A stretch of DNA of 6,333 nucleotides. Origin: Gammaproteobacteria bacterium. Its GTDB lineage: Bacteria > Pseudomonadota > Gammaproteobacteria > UBA9214. Both the position numbers and the translations under genes were made by a program. The stretch is taken from positions 1-6,333 of the forward strand of contig JAOULY010000125.1 of assembly GCA_029881775.1 (NCBI GenBank), in the 5' to 3' direction. Under the pieces are notes generated by a model, which saw nothing but the letters and a program-made list of their open reading frames with translations, had not been told where the DNA came from and did not search any database. Shown here piece after piece: positions 1 through 5,832 of this stretch. Position 1 is the first letter of the stretch. Each line of letters opens with the position of its first letter.

Positions 1-1
1 G

Positions 2-463
2 GGCCTGTCGAGTGACCGTAACCAGCCGATAGAAATAGAAGCGGACAAGGCGACACTGGATGAAGGCAAGGGTCTCAGCATTTATGAAGGCAACGTACTG
101 TTGCGCCAGGGCACCCTGCACCTGCGCGGTGATCGTTTGTCGGTTTACCTGAAAAACAGCCAGGTGGATAAACTGATTCTCTCGGGCCAGCCCGCCAGCT
201 ATTCGCAGCGACCCGACGGCGAGGACAACGACCAGCACGCCCAGGCAGGCAAGATCGAATACCAGGCGGGCAATCAACGCATGATTCTGCTGGGCAACGC
301 CCGCATCTGGCGCGAGGAGACCGAGGAATTCAGCAGCGATCGAATCGTCGTCAACCTGAAGGACAACACCCTTGATGCTGGCGGCGACGGACCGGACGGA
401 CGCGTGCGCATAATCCTGCAACCCAGGAACTGGCAACCCGACGAACAGACGCCCGACGAATGA
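2..463 (+). CDS. lptA: LptA, periplasmic LPS transport protein (5' end outside window)
   Basis: LptA forms the periplasmic bridge that carries lipopolysaccharide from the inner-membrane LptBFGC complex to LptD/E in the outer membrane. The frame is open from base 2 to a TGA at 461-463, giving about 153 visible residues. The start codon and signal peptide lie upstream of the window. The visible part begins with the OstA/LptA-fold opening (QPIEIEADKATLDEGKG, then YEGNVLLRQGTLHLRGDRL) and continues with alternating beta-strand repeats, including KIEYQAGNQRMILLGNARIW. These line up by eye with E. coli LptA. The protein ends in an acidic, Pro-rich tail (QPDEQTPDE). An internal TTG at 101 is not a plausible start because the conserved fold begins before it. 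The stop overlaps the lptB ATG, as expected for this operon; lptC would be predicted just upstream. Confidence 0.93.
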   Translation, partial: GLSSDRNQPIEIEADKATLDEGKGLSIYEGNVLLRQGTLHLRGDRLSVYLKNSQVDKLILSGQPASYSQRPDGEDNDQHAQAGKIEYQAGNQRMILLGNARIWREETEEFSSDRIVVNLKDNTLDAGGDGPDGRVRIILQPRNWQPDEQTPDE

Positions 464-1185
464 GCCGTCTGCAAACCTTCAATCTCGGCAAGACCTACCA
501 GTCACGGCGCGTCGTCGACGATGTGTCACTGACAGTCGAGAGTAGCCAGGTCGTCGGCCTGCTCGGCCCCAACGGGGCCGGCAAGACCACCTGCTTCTAC
601 ATGATTGTCGGCATCATCCCCTGCGGTAGCGGCAGCATTGAAATCAACGGCACCGATCTGACCGGCCAGCCAATGCATGTACGCGCGCGACACGGTGTCG
701 GTTACCTGCCACAGGATGCATCGATCTTCAGAAAGCTGTCAGTCGCCGAGAACATCATGGCCGTGCTGGAAATTCGCAAGGACCTGGACAGTCACTCGCG
801 CGCAGAACAGCTGGAATCGCTGTTACACGAACTGCATATCGGTCACCTGGCGGAACAACCCGGCGTCAGCCTGTCGGGCGGTGAACGCCGCCGCGTGGAA
901 ATTGCCCGTGCGCTGGCCGCCAATCCGAACTTCATCCTGCTGGACGAACCCTTTGCCGGGGTCGACCCGATATCGGTGGTCGATATTCAGCACATCATCC
1001 GCCACCTGTGCGACCGTGGCATCGGCGTGCTGATTACCGACCACAATGTACGCGAAACGCTGGGAATCTGTGACCACGCCTACATCCTCAGTGAAGGCCG
1101 CATAATTGCCGCCGGCCAGCCGGCCACCATCCTTGCCGACCAGCAGGTACGCGAGGTCTACCTCGGTACAGACTTCAGGCTATAA
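460..1185 (+). CDS. lptB: LptB, ATPase of the LPS export ABC transporter
   Basis: LptB is the cytoplasmic ATPase that drives LPS extraction from the inner membrane together with LptF, LptG and LptC. The 241 residues equal the length of E. coli LptB, and the sequence aligns almost without gaps. The ABC motifs are all present: Walker A GPNGAGKTT at 36-44 (Lys42), Q-loop Gln85 in YLPQDASIF, signature LSGGERRRVE at 138-147, Walker B ending FILLDEP with catalytic Glu163, D-loop GVDP at 167-170, and switch His195 in TDHNVRE. The C-terminus YLGTDFRL matches the family ending. The start ATG overlaps the lptA TGA as ATGA and has no good Shine-Dalgarno of its own, which suggests translational coupling to lptA. 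No intrinsic terminator is visible after the TAA, so transcription may continue into rpoN. Confidence 0.98.
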   Translation: MSRLQTFNLGKTYQSRRVVDDVSLTVESSQVVGLLGPNGAGKTTCFYMIVGIIPCGSGSIEINGTDLTGQPMHVRARHGVGYLPQDASIFRKLSVAENIMAVLEIRKDLDSHSRAEQLESLLHELHIGHLAEQPGVSLSGGERRRVEIARALAANPNFILLDEPFAGVDPISVVDIQHIIRHLCDRGIGVLITDHNVRETLGICDHAYILSEGRIIAAGQPATILADQQVREVYLGTDFRL

Positions 1186-1237
1186 ATGGAAGATAATAGT
1201 CAGTGTTTTCAAATACTACCGAAGGTGTATTGCTCGC

Positions 1238-1254
1238 ATGGCATGGATCATGCA
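1238..1254 (+). promoter_or_regulatory. Candidate sigma-54 (-24/-12) promoter upstream of rpoN
   Basis: The sequence ATGGCATGGATCATGCA has GG at 1240-1241 and GC at 1252-1253 with exactly ten bases between, as required for RpoN promoters. It matches the usual TGGCACG-N4-TTGCA pattern except for T in place of C in the -24 element and A in place of the first T in the -12 element. If used, transcription would start near 1265, about 45 nt before the rpoN start codon. The element contains a perfect 5-bp inverted repeat (GCATG 1241-1245, CATGC 1249-1253) and a GATC at 1246-1249. I see no clear enhancer-binding-protein site upstream. Recognition is by eye; a binding site used for repression is equally possible. 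Confidence 0.45.
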
Positions 1255-1255
1255 C

Positions 1256-1261
1256 TATACT
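1256..1261 (+). promoter_or_regulatory. Possible sigma-70 -10 hexamer (TATACT) before rpoN
   Basis: TATACT matches five of six positions of the bacterial -10 consensus and lies about 50 nt before rpoN. The -35 partner is poor: the best hexamer, TTGCTC at 1230-1235, is 20 nt away, and there is no TG extension directly upstream. The hexamer lies immediately next to the -12 part of the sigma-54-like site, so the two could not be occupied together. This is weak evidence by itself. Confidence 0.25.
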
Positions 1262-1277
1262 AAATAGGAACGGCACA

Positions 1278-1296
1278 GACGGAACCATGTACCGTC
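1278..1296 (+). promoter_or_regulatory. Small hairpin in the rpoN 5' leader
   Basis: GACGG at 1278-1282 pairs with CCGTC at 1292-1296 around a nine-base loop (AACCATGTA). The loop carries the ATG of the 7-codon leader ORF, and the 5' arm carries its only Shine-Dalgarno-like bases (GGA). The stem has only five base pairs, so a chance origin is possible. It ends 13 nt before the rpoN ATG. Confidence 0.25.
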
Positions 1297-1310
1297 CGAC
1301 AAACAATTAA
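1287..1310 (+). CDS. Possible 7-codon leader peptide coupled to rpoN
   Basis: ATG at 1287 opens a frame encoding MYRPTNN and ending in TAA at 1308-1310. The last A of the stop is the first base of the rpoN ATG (TAATG), the classic geometry for stop-start re-initiation. The rpoN start itself has no Shine-Dalgarno: the preceding bases are an A-rich CGACAAACAATTA. The mini-ORF has only a weak GGA at 1281-1283, rather close to its ATG, and AGGAA at 1266-1270 is too far away. Seven sense codons can arise by chance, and no known leader peptide is recognised, so expression is uncertain. Confidence 0.2.
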   Translation: MYRPTNN

Positions 1311-2770
1311 TGAAGCAATCTCTTCAACTCAGAATCGGTCAGCACCTGACCATGACGCCCCAGCTGCAGCAGGCAATCCGCCTGTTACAGCTTTCCACAC
1401 TTGAACTGCAAGCCGAGGTCCAGGAAGCACTGGAATCCAACCCGATGCTTGACCAGGACGACGGGTCCGGCAATGAAACGCCCGATGGCGAAACCGGCAG
1501 CACTGCCGGCAACGAAGAAGCGGCCGAGCGCACCACCCAGGCCGAGGGTGAAAACGAGACCATCCCGGACGAATTGCCGGTCGACAGCAGCTGGGATGAC
1601 GTGTTCGATACCGGCGCCACCAGCTTCAGCGCACCGGACATGTCCGACAACCGCGACATCATGGAAACCGTCACCATCAGCGGTAACGGCCTGCATGACC
1701 ACCTCACCTGGCAGGTGGAACTGACCAACTTCTCGGAGACTGACCAGCTGATTGCCCATACCGTCATCGATTCAATCGATGATGACGGCTATCTGCAAAT
1801 ATCGGTGGAAGAACTGCATGCATTGCTGGATGAACACCCGGACATCGAGCAGGACGAAATCGAGGCGGTTATCCATCGCATCCAGCAACTGGACCCGATC
1901 GGTGTATGCGCACGCGGTTTGCAGGAATGCCTGCAGTTGCAGCTGTCACACTTCGACCCGGAAACCCCCTTGCTGCAACATGCCACCACCCTCATTCGCG
2001 ACCATTTCACCCTGCTGAGCAACCGTGACTACAGCCGGCTGGCAAGGAAAATGAAACTGTCCACGGATGAATTGCAGCAGGTCATCGAGCTGGTACAGAC
2101 GCTCAACCCGCGGCCCGGTTCACAATTCAACACTACCGAACCTGAATATATTGTCCCTGATGTTTATGTCGTGAAGAAAAACGGCAAGTGGACAGTTGAG
2201 CTGAACAACGAATCGCTGCCGAAACTGCGCATCAATTCGCTCTATGCGAACATGGTGAAACGCGGCAGCAACAGCAAGGAGAACAATTACCTTCGTGACA
2301 ACCTGCAGGAGGCCCGCTGGTTCCTGAAAAGCCTGCAAAGCCGTCACGAAACCCTGCTCAAGGTGGCAAGCACCATTGTCGAGCGACAGCAGGGTTTTTT
2401 CGACTACGGCGAGGAAGCCATGAAACCCATGGTGCTGCGCAGTATTGCTGAAACCATCGAGATGCATGAATCCACTGTATCCCGCGTCACCACACGCAAA
2501 TACATGCATACACCGCGCGGCATTTTCGAGTTCAAGTACTTCTTTTCCAGCCACGTCGCCACCGAAACCGGCGGGGAATGCTCCGCCACGGCAATCAGGG
2601 CCATTATCAAGAAGCTGGTCGCGGCCGAGAACCCGACCAAACCACTGAGCGACAACAAGATGGCAAACGTGCTTGCCGAACAGGGCATCAAGGTCGCCCG
2701 CCGCACGATTGCCAAGTACCGTGAATCACTTTCCATTTCCCCTTCAAACGAGCGCAAGCGACTGGCATAG
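1310..2770 (+). CDS. rpoN: RNA polymerase sigma-54 factor RpoN
   Basis: RpoN directs core polymerase to -24/-12 promoters and needs an AAA+ enhancer-binding protein to open DNA. The protein has 486 residues, close to the E. coli length. Region I (about 1-50) is the Gln/Leu-rich activator-interacting part, with MTPQLQQAIRLLQL and LESNPML. An acidic, Ser/Thr-rich region II linker follows (about 48-105, many Asp, Glu and Gly). The core-binding domain runs to about residue 310 and includes DDDGYL, LDPIGVCARGLQECL and LNPRPG. The helix-turn-helix lies near 376-398 (RSIAETIEMHESTVSRVTTRKY), followed by the TPRGIFEFKYFFSS segment. The RpoN box ARRTIAKYRE (463-472), which reads the -24 element, is intact. 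The ATG at 1310 gives the standard family N-terminus MKQSLQLRIGQHL, which fixes the start despite the missing Shine-Dalgarno. Confidence 0.98.
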   Translation: MKQSLQLRIGQHLTMTPQLQQAIRLLQLSTLELQAEVQEALESNPMLDQDDGSGNETPDGETGSTAGNEEAAERTTQAEGENETIPDELPVDSSWDDVFDTGATSFSAPDMSDNRDIMETVTISGNGLHDHLTWQVELTNFSETDQLIAHTVIDSIDDDGYLQISVEELHALLDEHPDIEQDEIEAVIHRIQQLDPIGVCARGLQECLQLQLSHFDPETPLLQHATTLIRDHFTLLSNRDYSRLARKMKLSTDELQQVIELVQTLNPRPGSQFNTTEPEYIVPDVYVVKKNGKWTVELNNESLPKLRINSLYANMVKRGSNSKENNYLRDNLQEARWFLKSLQSRHETLLKVASTIVERQQGFFDYGEEAMKPMVLRSIAETIEMHESTVSRVTTRKYMHTPRGIFEFKYFFSSHVATETGGECSATAIRAIIKKLVAAENPTKPLSDNKMANVLAEQGIKVARRTIAKYRESLSISPSNERKRLA

Positions 2771-2780
2771 GCCAGCAAAC

Positions 2781-2785
2781 AGGAG
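2781..2785 (+). promoter_or_regulatory. Strong Shine-Dalgarno of hpf
   Basis: AGGAG lies seven bases before the ATG at 2793 and decides the hpf start against in-frame codons further upstream inside rpoN. It is the clearest Shine-Dalgarno in the window. It contrasts with the absent or weak ones of rpoN, ptsN and hprK and fits a gene product needed in high amounts relative to its neighbours. Confidence 0.75.
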
Positions 2786-2792
2786 CGTTACC

Positions 2793-3113
2793 ATGCAAAT
2801 AAACCTGACAGGAAACCACGTCGACCTGACTGATCCATTACGCAACTACGTCAACACCAAGATGGAGCGGCTGGAACGTCACTTCGATATCGTCCAGAAC
2901 ATTCATGTCGTGCTCAGCGTCGAGAAACTGCGACACAAGGCAGAAGCCACGCTGCATATCAACGGGGGCAACCTGTTCGCCGACTCGGTCCAGGAAGACA
3001 TGTACGCCGCCATTGACGCCCTGACAGACAAACTGGAGCGCCAGGTTAAAAAGCAAAAAGAAAAAATGACCGACCACCATCGCAGCGAGGGATCAATCGC
3101 ACGGGAACTTTAA
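2793..3113 (+). CDS. hpf: HPF, short-form ribosome hibernation promoting factor
   Basis: HPF (YhbH/RaiA family) binds the 30S decoding centre and stabilises inactive 100S ribosome dimers in stationary phase. The 106 residues match the short HPF class, slightly longer than the 95-residue E. coli protein, and lack the extra C-terminal dimerisation domain of long HPF. Family hallmarks are visible: N-terminal MQINLTGNHVDLT, the central VVLSVEKLRHKAEATLHING, and DMYAAIDALTDKLERQVKKQ followed by a Lys-rich helix. The tail beyond KEKM (DHHRSEGSIAREL) is extra relative to E. coli. The start is set by the AGGAG sequence and by the conserved MQINLTG opening. It lies 22 nt after rpoN, the usual partner in proteobacteria. 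The TAA is followed six bases later by a strong hairpin. Confidence 0.96.
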   Translation: MQINLTGNHVDLTDPLRNYVNTKMERLERHFDIVQNIHVVLSVEKLRHKAEATLHINGGNLFADSVQEDMYAAIDALTDKLERQVKKQKEKMTDHHRSEGSIAREL

Positions 3114-3118
3114 AACCT

Positions 3119-3150
3119 GCCGTGCAACAGGGGTAACCCTGTTGCACGGT
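3119..3150 (+). promoter_or_regulatory. Strong perfect hairpin between hpf and ptsN
   Basis: CCGTGCAACAGGG (3120-3132) and CCCTGTTGCACGG (3137-3149) form a perfect 13-bp inverted repeat around the four bases GTAA. In RNA the loop GUAA is a GNRA tetraloop, and G3119-U3150 can add a wobble pair. The stem begins six bases after the hpf stop and ends 21 bases before the ptsN ATG. No T-run follows on the + strand (next bases CGGCTACCCT), so it is not a textbook intrinsic terminator for hpf. On the - strand only a short T4 follows at some distance. Likely roles are 3'-end protection or processing of the rpoN-hpf message, or partial attenuation before ptsN. A protein-binding DNA palindrome is less likely given the tetraloop. 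Confidence 0.8.
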
Positions 3151-3170
3151 CGGCTACCCTGACTACATCC

Positions 3171-3641
3171 ATGGACATTACAACCCTACTATCACCTGAC
3201 CGGGTCGTCTGTTGCGACGACATCGGCAGCAAGAAACGCCTGCTCGAAGAACTCGCGGAGCTGCTCGGCAGCAGTTCCCAGCAGCTGTCGCAGCAGGAAA
3301 TATTCGATTCGCTGGTCAACCGTGAAAAGCTCGGCAGTACCGGTCTCGGCCATGGTGTGGCACTGCCGCACGGCCGGCTGGCAGCACTTGATGCCCCGAT
3401 ATGCGCATTTATCCGTGTCGACCCGCCAGTTGATTTCGATGCCGCCGACGGACAGAACGTCGACCTGGTATTTTCGCTACTGGTCCCGGAGGACTCAACC
3501 GAGGAACACCTGCAGGTCCTGTCGACCATTGCCGAGATCTTCAGCGACCCGGCCATTTGCGAAGCTTTGCGTAACTGCCAGACAGACAAGTGCCTGCTCG
3601 ATTTGCTGACGCAATGGGAGCAGCGGCGTATACCTGCATGA
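3171..3641 (+). CDS. ptsN: PtsN, nitrogen-class EIIA protein of the PTS
   Basis: EIIA-Ntr receives phosphate on a histidine and regulates targets by protein contact (in E. coli, for example, potassium transport and sensor kinases) and does not feed sugar uptake. The 156 residues are typical of the family. The active-site motif REKLGSTGLGHGVALPHG is intact, with the phosphorylatable histidine at 67. The later segments VDLVFSLLVPEDSTEEHLQVLSTIAEIFSD also fit the PTS_EIIA_2 fold. ATG 3171 is the only sensible start: the upstream frame is open to the hpf stop but has no ATG, GTG or TTG. No Shine-Dalgarno is visible before it (CTACCCTGACTACATCC), which is odd and places the neighbouring hairpin close to the initiation region. 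The TGA overlaps the hprK ATG. Confidence 0.96.
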   Translation: MDITTLLSPDRVVCCDDIGSKKRLLEELAELLGSSSQQLSQQEIFDSLVNREKLGSTGLGHGVALPHGRLAALDAPICAFIRVDPPVDFDAADGQNVDLVFSLLVPEDSTEEHLQVLSTIAEIFSDPAICEALRNCQTDKCLLDLLTQWEQRRIPA

Positions 3642-4579
3642 CGACGAAGCTTGACACCAAGACCCTGTATTCTGCGCTGCAGGATAAACTCGGGCTGAAG
3701 TGGGTAAGCGGCACGGAACAGCAGGACAACCCGATACACACCACCGAGGATGGCGACAGTGAAACCTCGCTGGTCGGCCATCTGAATCTGATCAGCCAGC
3801 ATCGCATCCAGATCCTCGGCGAGCATGAGCTGAAGTACCTCGATGATCTGAAAAAGAATTCTCGCAACGACGCGGTCAAGCAGCTGTTCTCCGGCGCGAC
3901 GCGGCTGATAATCGTCACCCGTAACCTGGAGGTGCCGGACTATCTCAGGATCGCAGCCAAGTCAAACCTCACCCCGCTGCTGTCCGCCAGCGTACAGAGC
4001 GAAGAAGCCATCAGTATCCTGCATTATTACCTGACCAATTACTTCGCCCGCAACATCACCCTGCATGGCGTTTTCATGGAGGTAATGGGTACCGGCGTAC
4101 TGATCACAGGCGAATCCAGTATCGGCAAAAGCGAGCTGGCGCTCGAACTGCTTACCCGCGGACACCGCATGATTGCCGATGATGCGCCTGAATTCACCCG
4201 TATCGCACCTGACACACTGAACGGCACCTGCCCCGAAATGCTGCGGGATTTTCTCGAGGTACGCGGTCTCGGGATTCTCGACGTACGCGCCATGTTCGGC
4301 GCCAGTGCGATCAAGGAAAACCGCAACCTGCGACTGATTATCGTGCTGCAGGACATCGAGGAAGCCATCAAGATCGACCGCCTGCACGGCAGCCGCCACC
4401 TGCGCACCATTCAGGGCGTGGAAGTCCCCGAGGTCACCCTGCCGGTCGGGCCGGGCCGCAACCTGGCGGTGCTGCTGGAGGCCGCGGTGCGCAATCACAT
4501 CCTGATCGCCAATGGCTATGATGCCAGCGAGGCCTTCATCGAACGCCAGAAGCGGCGGCTGGAACAGGCCTATACATGA
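3638..4579 (+). CDS. hprK: HprK, HPr kinase/phosphorylase
   Basis: HprK is bifunctional: it phosphorylates HPr on Ser46 with ATP or pyrophosphate and removes that phosphate by phosphorolysis. From ATG 3638 the protein has 313 residues, the normal family length. An open extension upstream inside ptsN is ignored because ATG 3638 overlaps the ptsN TGA (ATGA) and gives a standard N-terminus. The N-terminal domain covers roughly residues 1-130. The catalytic domain shows His143 in LHGV, Walker A GESSIGKS at 158-165 (Lys164), RGHRMIADD with Asp181 and Asp182, the HPrK signature LEVRGLGILDVRAMFG from 206, and the C-terminal PVGPGRNLAVLLEAAVRN. Ser161 stands where the family usually has Gly in the P-loop, which keeps the general GxxxxGKS pattern. 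Its substrate HPr, with Ser46 present, is encoded three genes downstream. The stop overlaps rapZ. Confidence 0.96.
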   Translation: MTTKLDTKTLYSALQDKLGLKWVSGTEQQDNPIHTTEDGDSETSLVGHLNLISQHRIQILGEHELKYLDDLKKNSRNDAVKQLFSGATRLIIVTRNLEVPDYLRIAAKSNLTPLLSASVQSEEAISILHYYLTNYFARNITLHGVFMEVMGTGVLITGESSIGKSELALELLTRGHRMIADDAPEFTRIAPDTLNGTCPEMLRDFLEVRGLGILDVRAMFGASAIKENRNLRLIIVLQDIEEAIKIDRLHGSRHLRTIQGVEVPEVTLPVGPGRNLAVLLEAAVRNHILIANGYDASEAFIERQKRRLEQAYT

Positions 4580-5433
4580 GCATGGTCGTCATCAGTGGCC
4601 TGTCCGGATCAGGCAAGAGTGTCGCGCTGCATGCCCTGGAAGACCTGGATTTCTACTGCATCGATAATCTGCCAATCGGCATGCTCACTTCGCTGGCCAA
4701 CGAAATCCACGAACAGCACCTGAGTCGTATCAGTAATGTGGCGACCTGCATCGATGCACGCAACCGCCCGGGCCAGCTGGCGCGTTTCCCTGACATACTC
4801 AAGGAACTGCGCGCCTCCGGCATTACCTGCAAGATCCTGTACCTGCAGGCCGACGATGCCACGCTGCTGAAGCGTTTCAGCGAGACGCGCCGCAAGCACC
4901 CGTTGTCCGGCCAGAACACACCGCTGGCCGATGCAATCACGCGGGAACGCGAACTGCTGGAGCCCATTGCGGCCAATGCCGACCTGTTCATCGATACCAG
5001 CCGGACCAACGTGCACCAGCTGCGCCAACTGGTCATGGACAGTGCCGGGCGCGGCGATAACAACGGTTTTTCGCTGCTGCTGCGTTCGTTCGGCTACAAG
5101 CACGGCATACCCGCCGACGCGGATTTCGTGTTCGATGCCCGCTGCCTGCCGAACCCTCACTGGGAACCGGAGTTGCGCGCCCACACCGGACTTGAGAAAA
5201 ATGTGGTCGACTTTCTCGAGCAGAAACCGGTCGTGAACGATTACTATAGGCAGCTGGAAGAATTTCTTACCAGGTGGATTCCGCAGTTCAAGGCGGATAA
5301 CCGCAGCTACCTGAGTATCGCCATCGGTTGTACCGGCGGCCAGCATCGCTCAGTGTACCTGGTGGACCGGCTGTCGAAGCAGATAGACGGCAAGTTCGGC
5401 GATATCGTCACGCGACACAGGGAACTCGAATGA
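4576..5433 (+). CDS. rapZ: RapZ, nucleotide-binding regulatory protein (YhbJ/YvcJ family)
   Basis: In E. coli RapZ binds the sRNA GlmZ and presents it to RNase E, thereby tuning glucosamine-6-phosphate synthase; related proteins in other phyla have other roles. The 285 residues match the usual length. The N-terminal P-loop domain has Walker A GLSGSGKS at 8-15, then ALEDLDFYCIDNLP, a Walker B-like ILYLQAD strand, and ETRRKHPLS. The C-terminal domain has SFGYKHGIPADADFVFDAR, LPNPHW, TGLEKNVVDFL and GCTGGQHRSVY (Cys252, His257, Arg258). The protein ends RHRELE, without the basic KRKP-type tail that follows the same segment in E. coli RapZ and is needed there for GlmZ binding. The ATG overlaps the hprK stop, with AGG seven bases before it; Met3 is an alternative start. 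The stop overlaps the EIIA gene. Confidence 0.95.
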   Translation: MSMVVISGLSGSGKSVALHALEDLDFYCIDNLPIGMLTSLANEIHEQHLSRISNVATCIDARNRPGQLARFPDILKELRASGITCKILYLQADDATLLKRFSETRRKHPLSGQNTPLADAITRERELLEPIAANADLFIDTSRTNVHQLRQLVMDSAGRGDNNGFSLLLRSFGYKHGIPADADFVFDARCLPNPHWEPELRAHTGLEKNVVDFLEQKPVVNDYYRQLEEFLTRWIPQFKADNRSYLSIAIGCTGGQHRSVYLVDRLSKQIDGKFGDIVTRHRELE

Positions 5434-5831
5434 GCACGGGTCTGTTACTGATTACACACGGTCGGCTCGGGCAGGAATTGCTCGACACCGTTACCATGAT
5501 TATGTGCCAGTGTCCGCTACAGGTGAAAACCATCAGTATCAAAGGCGACTGCAACCCGGACGAAGAGTACATGGCTGCCCGCAACGCCTGTGAAGAACTC
5601 GACCAGGGTGACGGTGTGCTGGTCATGACCGACCTGTACGGCAGCACTCCCAGCAATATTGCCACACGCCTGCTGGAGTGCTGCAACACACGCGTTATCT
5701 CGGGAGTGAACGTGCCCATGCTGTTGCGCATCCTCAATTACCCGGATACCGACCTCGATCGACTCGCCGATATTGCGATCGAAGGGGCACACAGCGGCGT
5801 CATCGTATCAACCCGGAAACAGGCCTCCTGA
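5430..5831 (+). CDS. Mannose-class PTS EIIA protein (stand-alone)
   Basis: EIIA of the mannose/sorbose family accepts phosphate from HPr on a histidine. Here the protein is a single 133-residue domain, not fused to EIIB as in E. coli ManX. His10 in LLLITHGRLGQELL is the expected phosphorylation site, and VLVMTDLYGSTPSNIA (Asp68 near the active site) is the second hallmark. The start is the ATG overlapping the rapZ TGA, preceded by a good AGGGAA at 5419-5424; a longer open frame reaching back into rapZ is not used. No EIIB or EIIC gene is visible, so a regulatory role is inferred, possibly acting on HprK or as a phosphate sink, as proposed for the same arrangement in other proteobacteria. It ends 1 nt before ptsH. 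Confidence 0.92.
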   Translation: MSTGLLLITHGRLGQELLDTVTMIMCQCPLQVKTISIKGDCNPDEEYMAARNACEELDQGDGVLVMTDLYGSTPSNIATRLLECCNTRVISGVNVPMLLRILNYPDTDLDRLADIAIEGAHSGVIVSTRKQAS

Positions 5832-5832
5832 C

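Noticed and set aside
1230..1261. Full sigma-70 promoter TTGCTC - TATACT.
   Set aside because: The 20-nt spacing and a 3-of-6 match in the -35 are too poor to call a full promoter; only the -10-like hexamer is listed, at low confidence.
2673..2792. Upstream extension of the hpf frame into rpoN.
   Set aside because: The strong AGGAG and the conserved MQINLTG opening fix the start at 2793; the extension is shadow sequence of the rpoN 3' end.
3129..3136. AGGGGTAA as the ptsN Shine-Dalgarno.
   Set aside because: It is about 35 nt from the ATG and buried in the hairpin stem and loop.
3119..3150. Intrinsic terminator ending the rpoN-hpf transcript.
   Set aside because: The stem is strong, but no T-run follows on the + strand, so I keep it as a hairpin of unknown role rather than a terminator.
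3111..3173. hpf and ptsN are in the same frame, separated by a single TAA, with 19 open codons up to the ptsN ATG; possible readthrough fusion.
   Set aside because: One-in-three frame sharing and a short open stretch are quite likely by chance, the TAA has no recognised readthrough context, and both proteins have complete family ends.
3110..3826. Long open frames on the - strand opposite ptsN/hprK (and others opposite hprK, rapZ and rpoN).
   Set aside because: They lie opposite genes with clear family motifs, show no recognisable domains, and are expected in GC-rich coding DNA.
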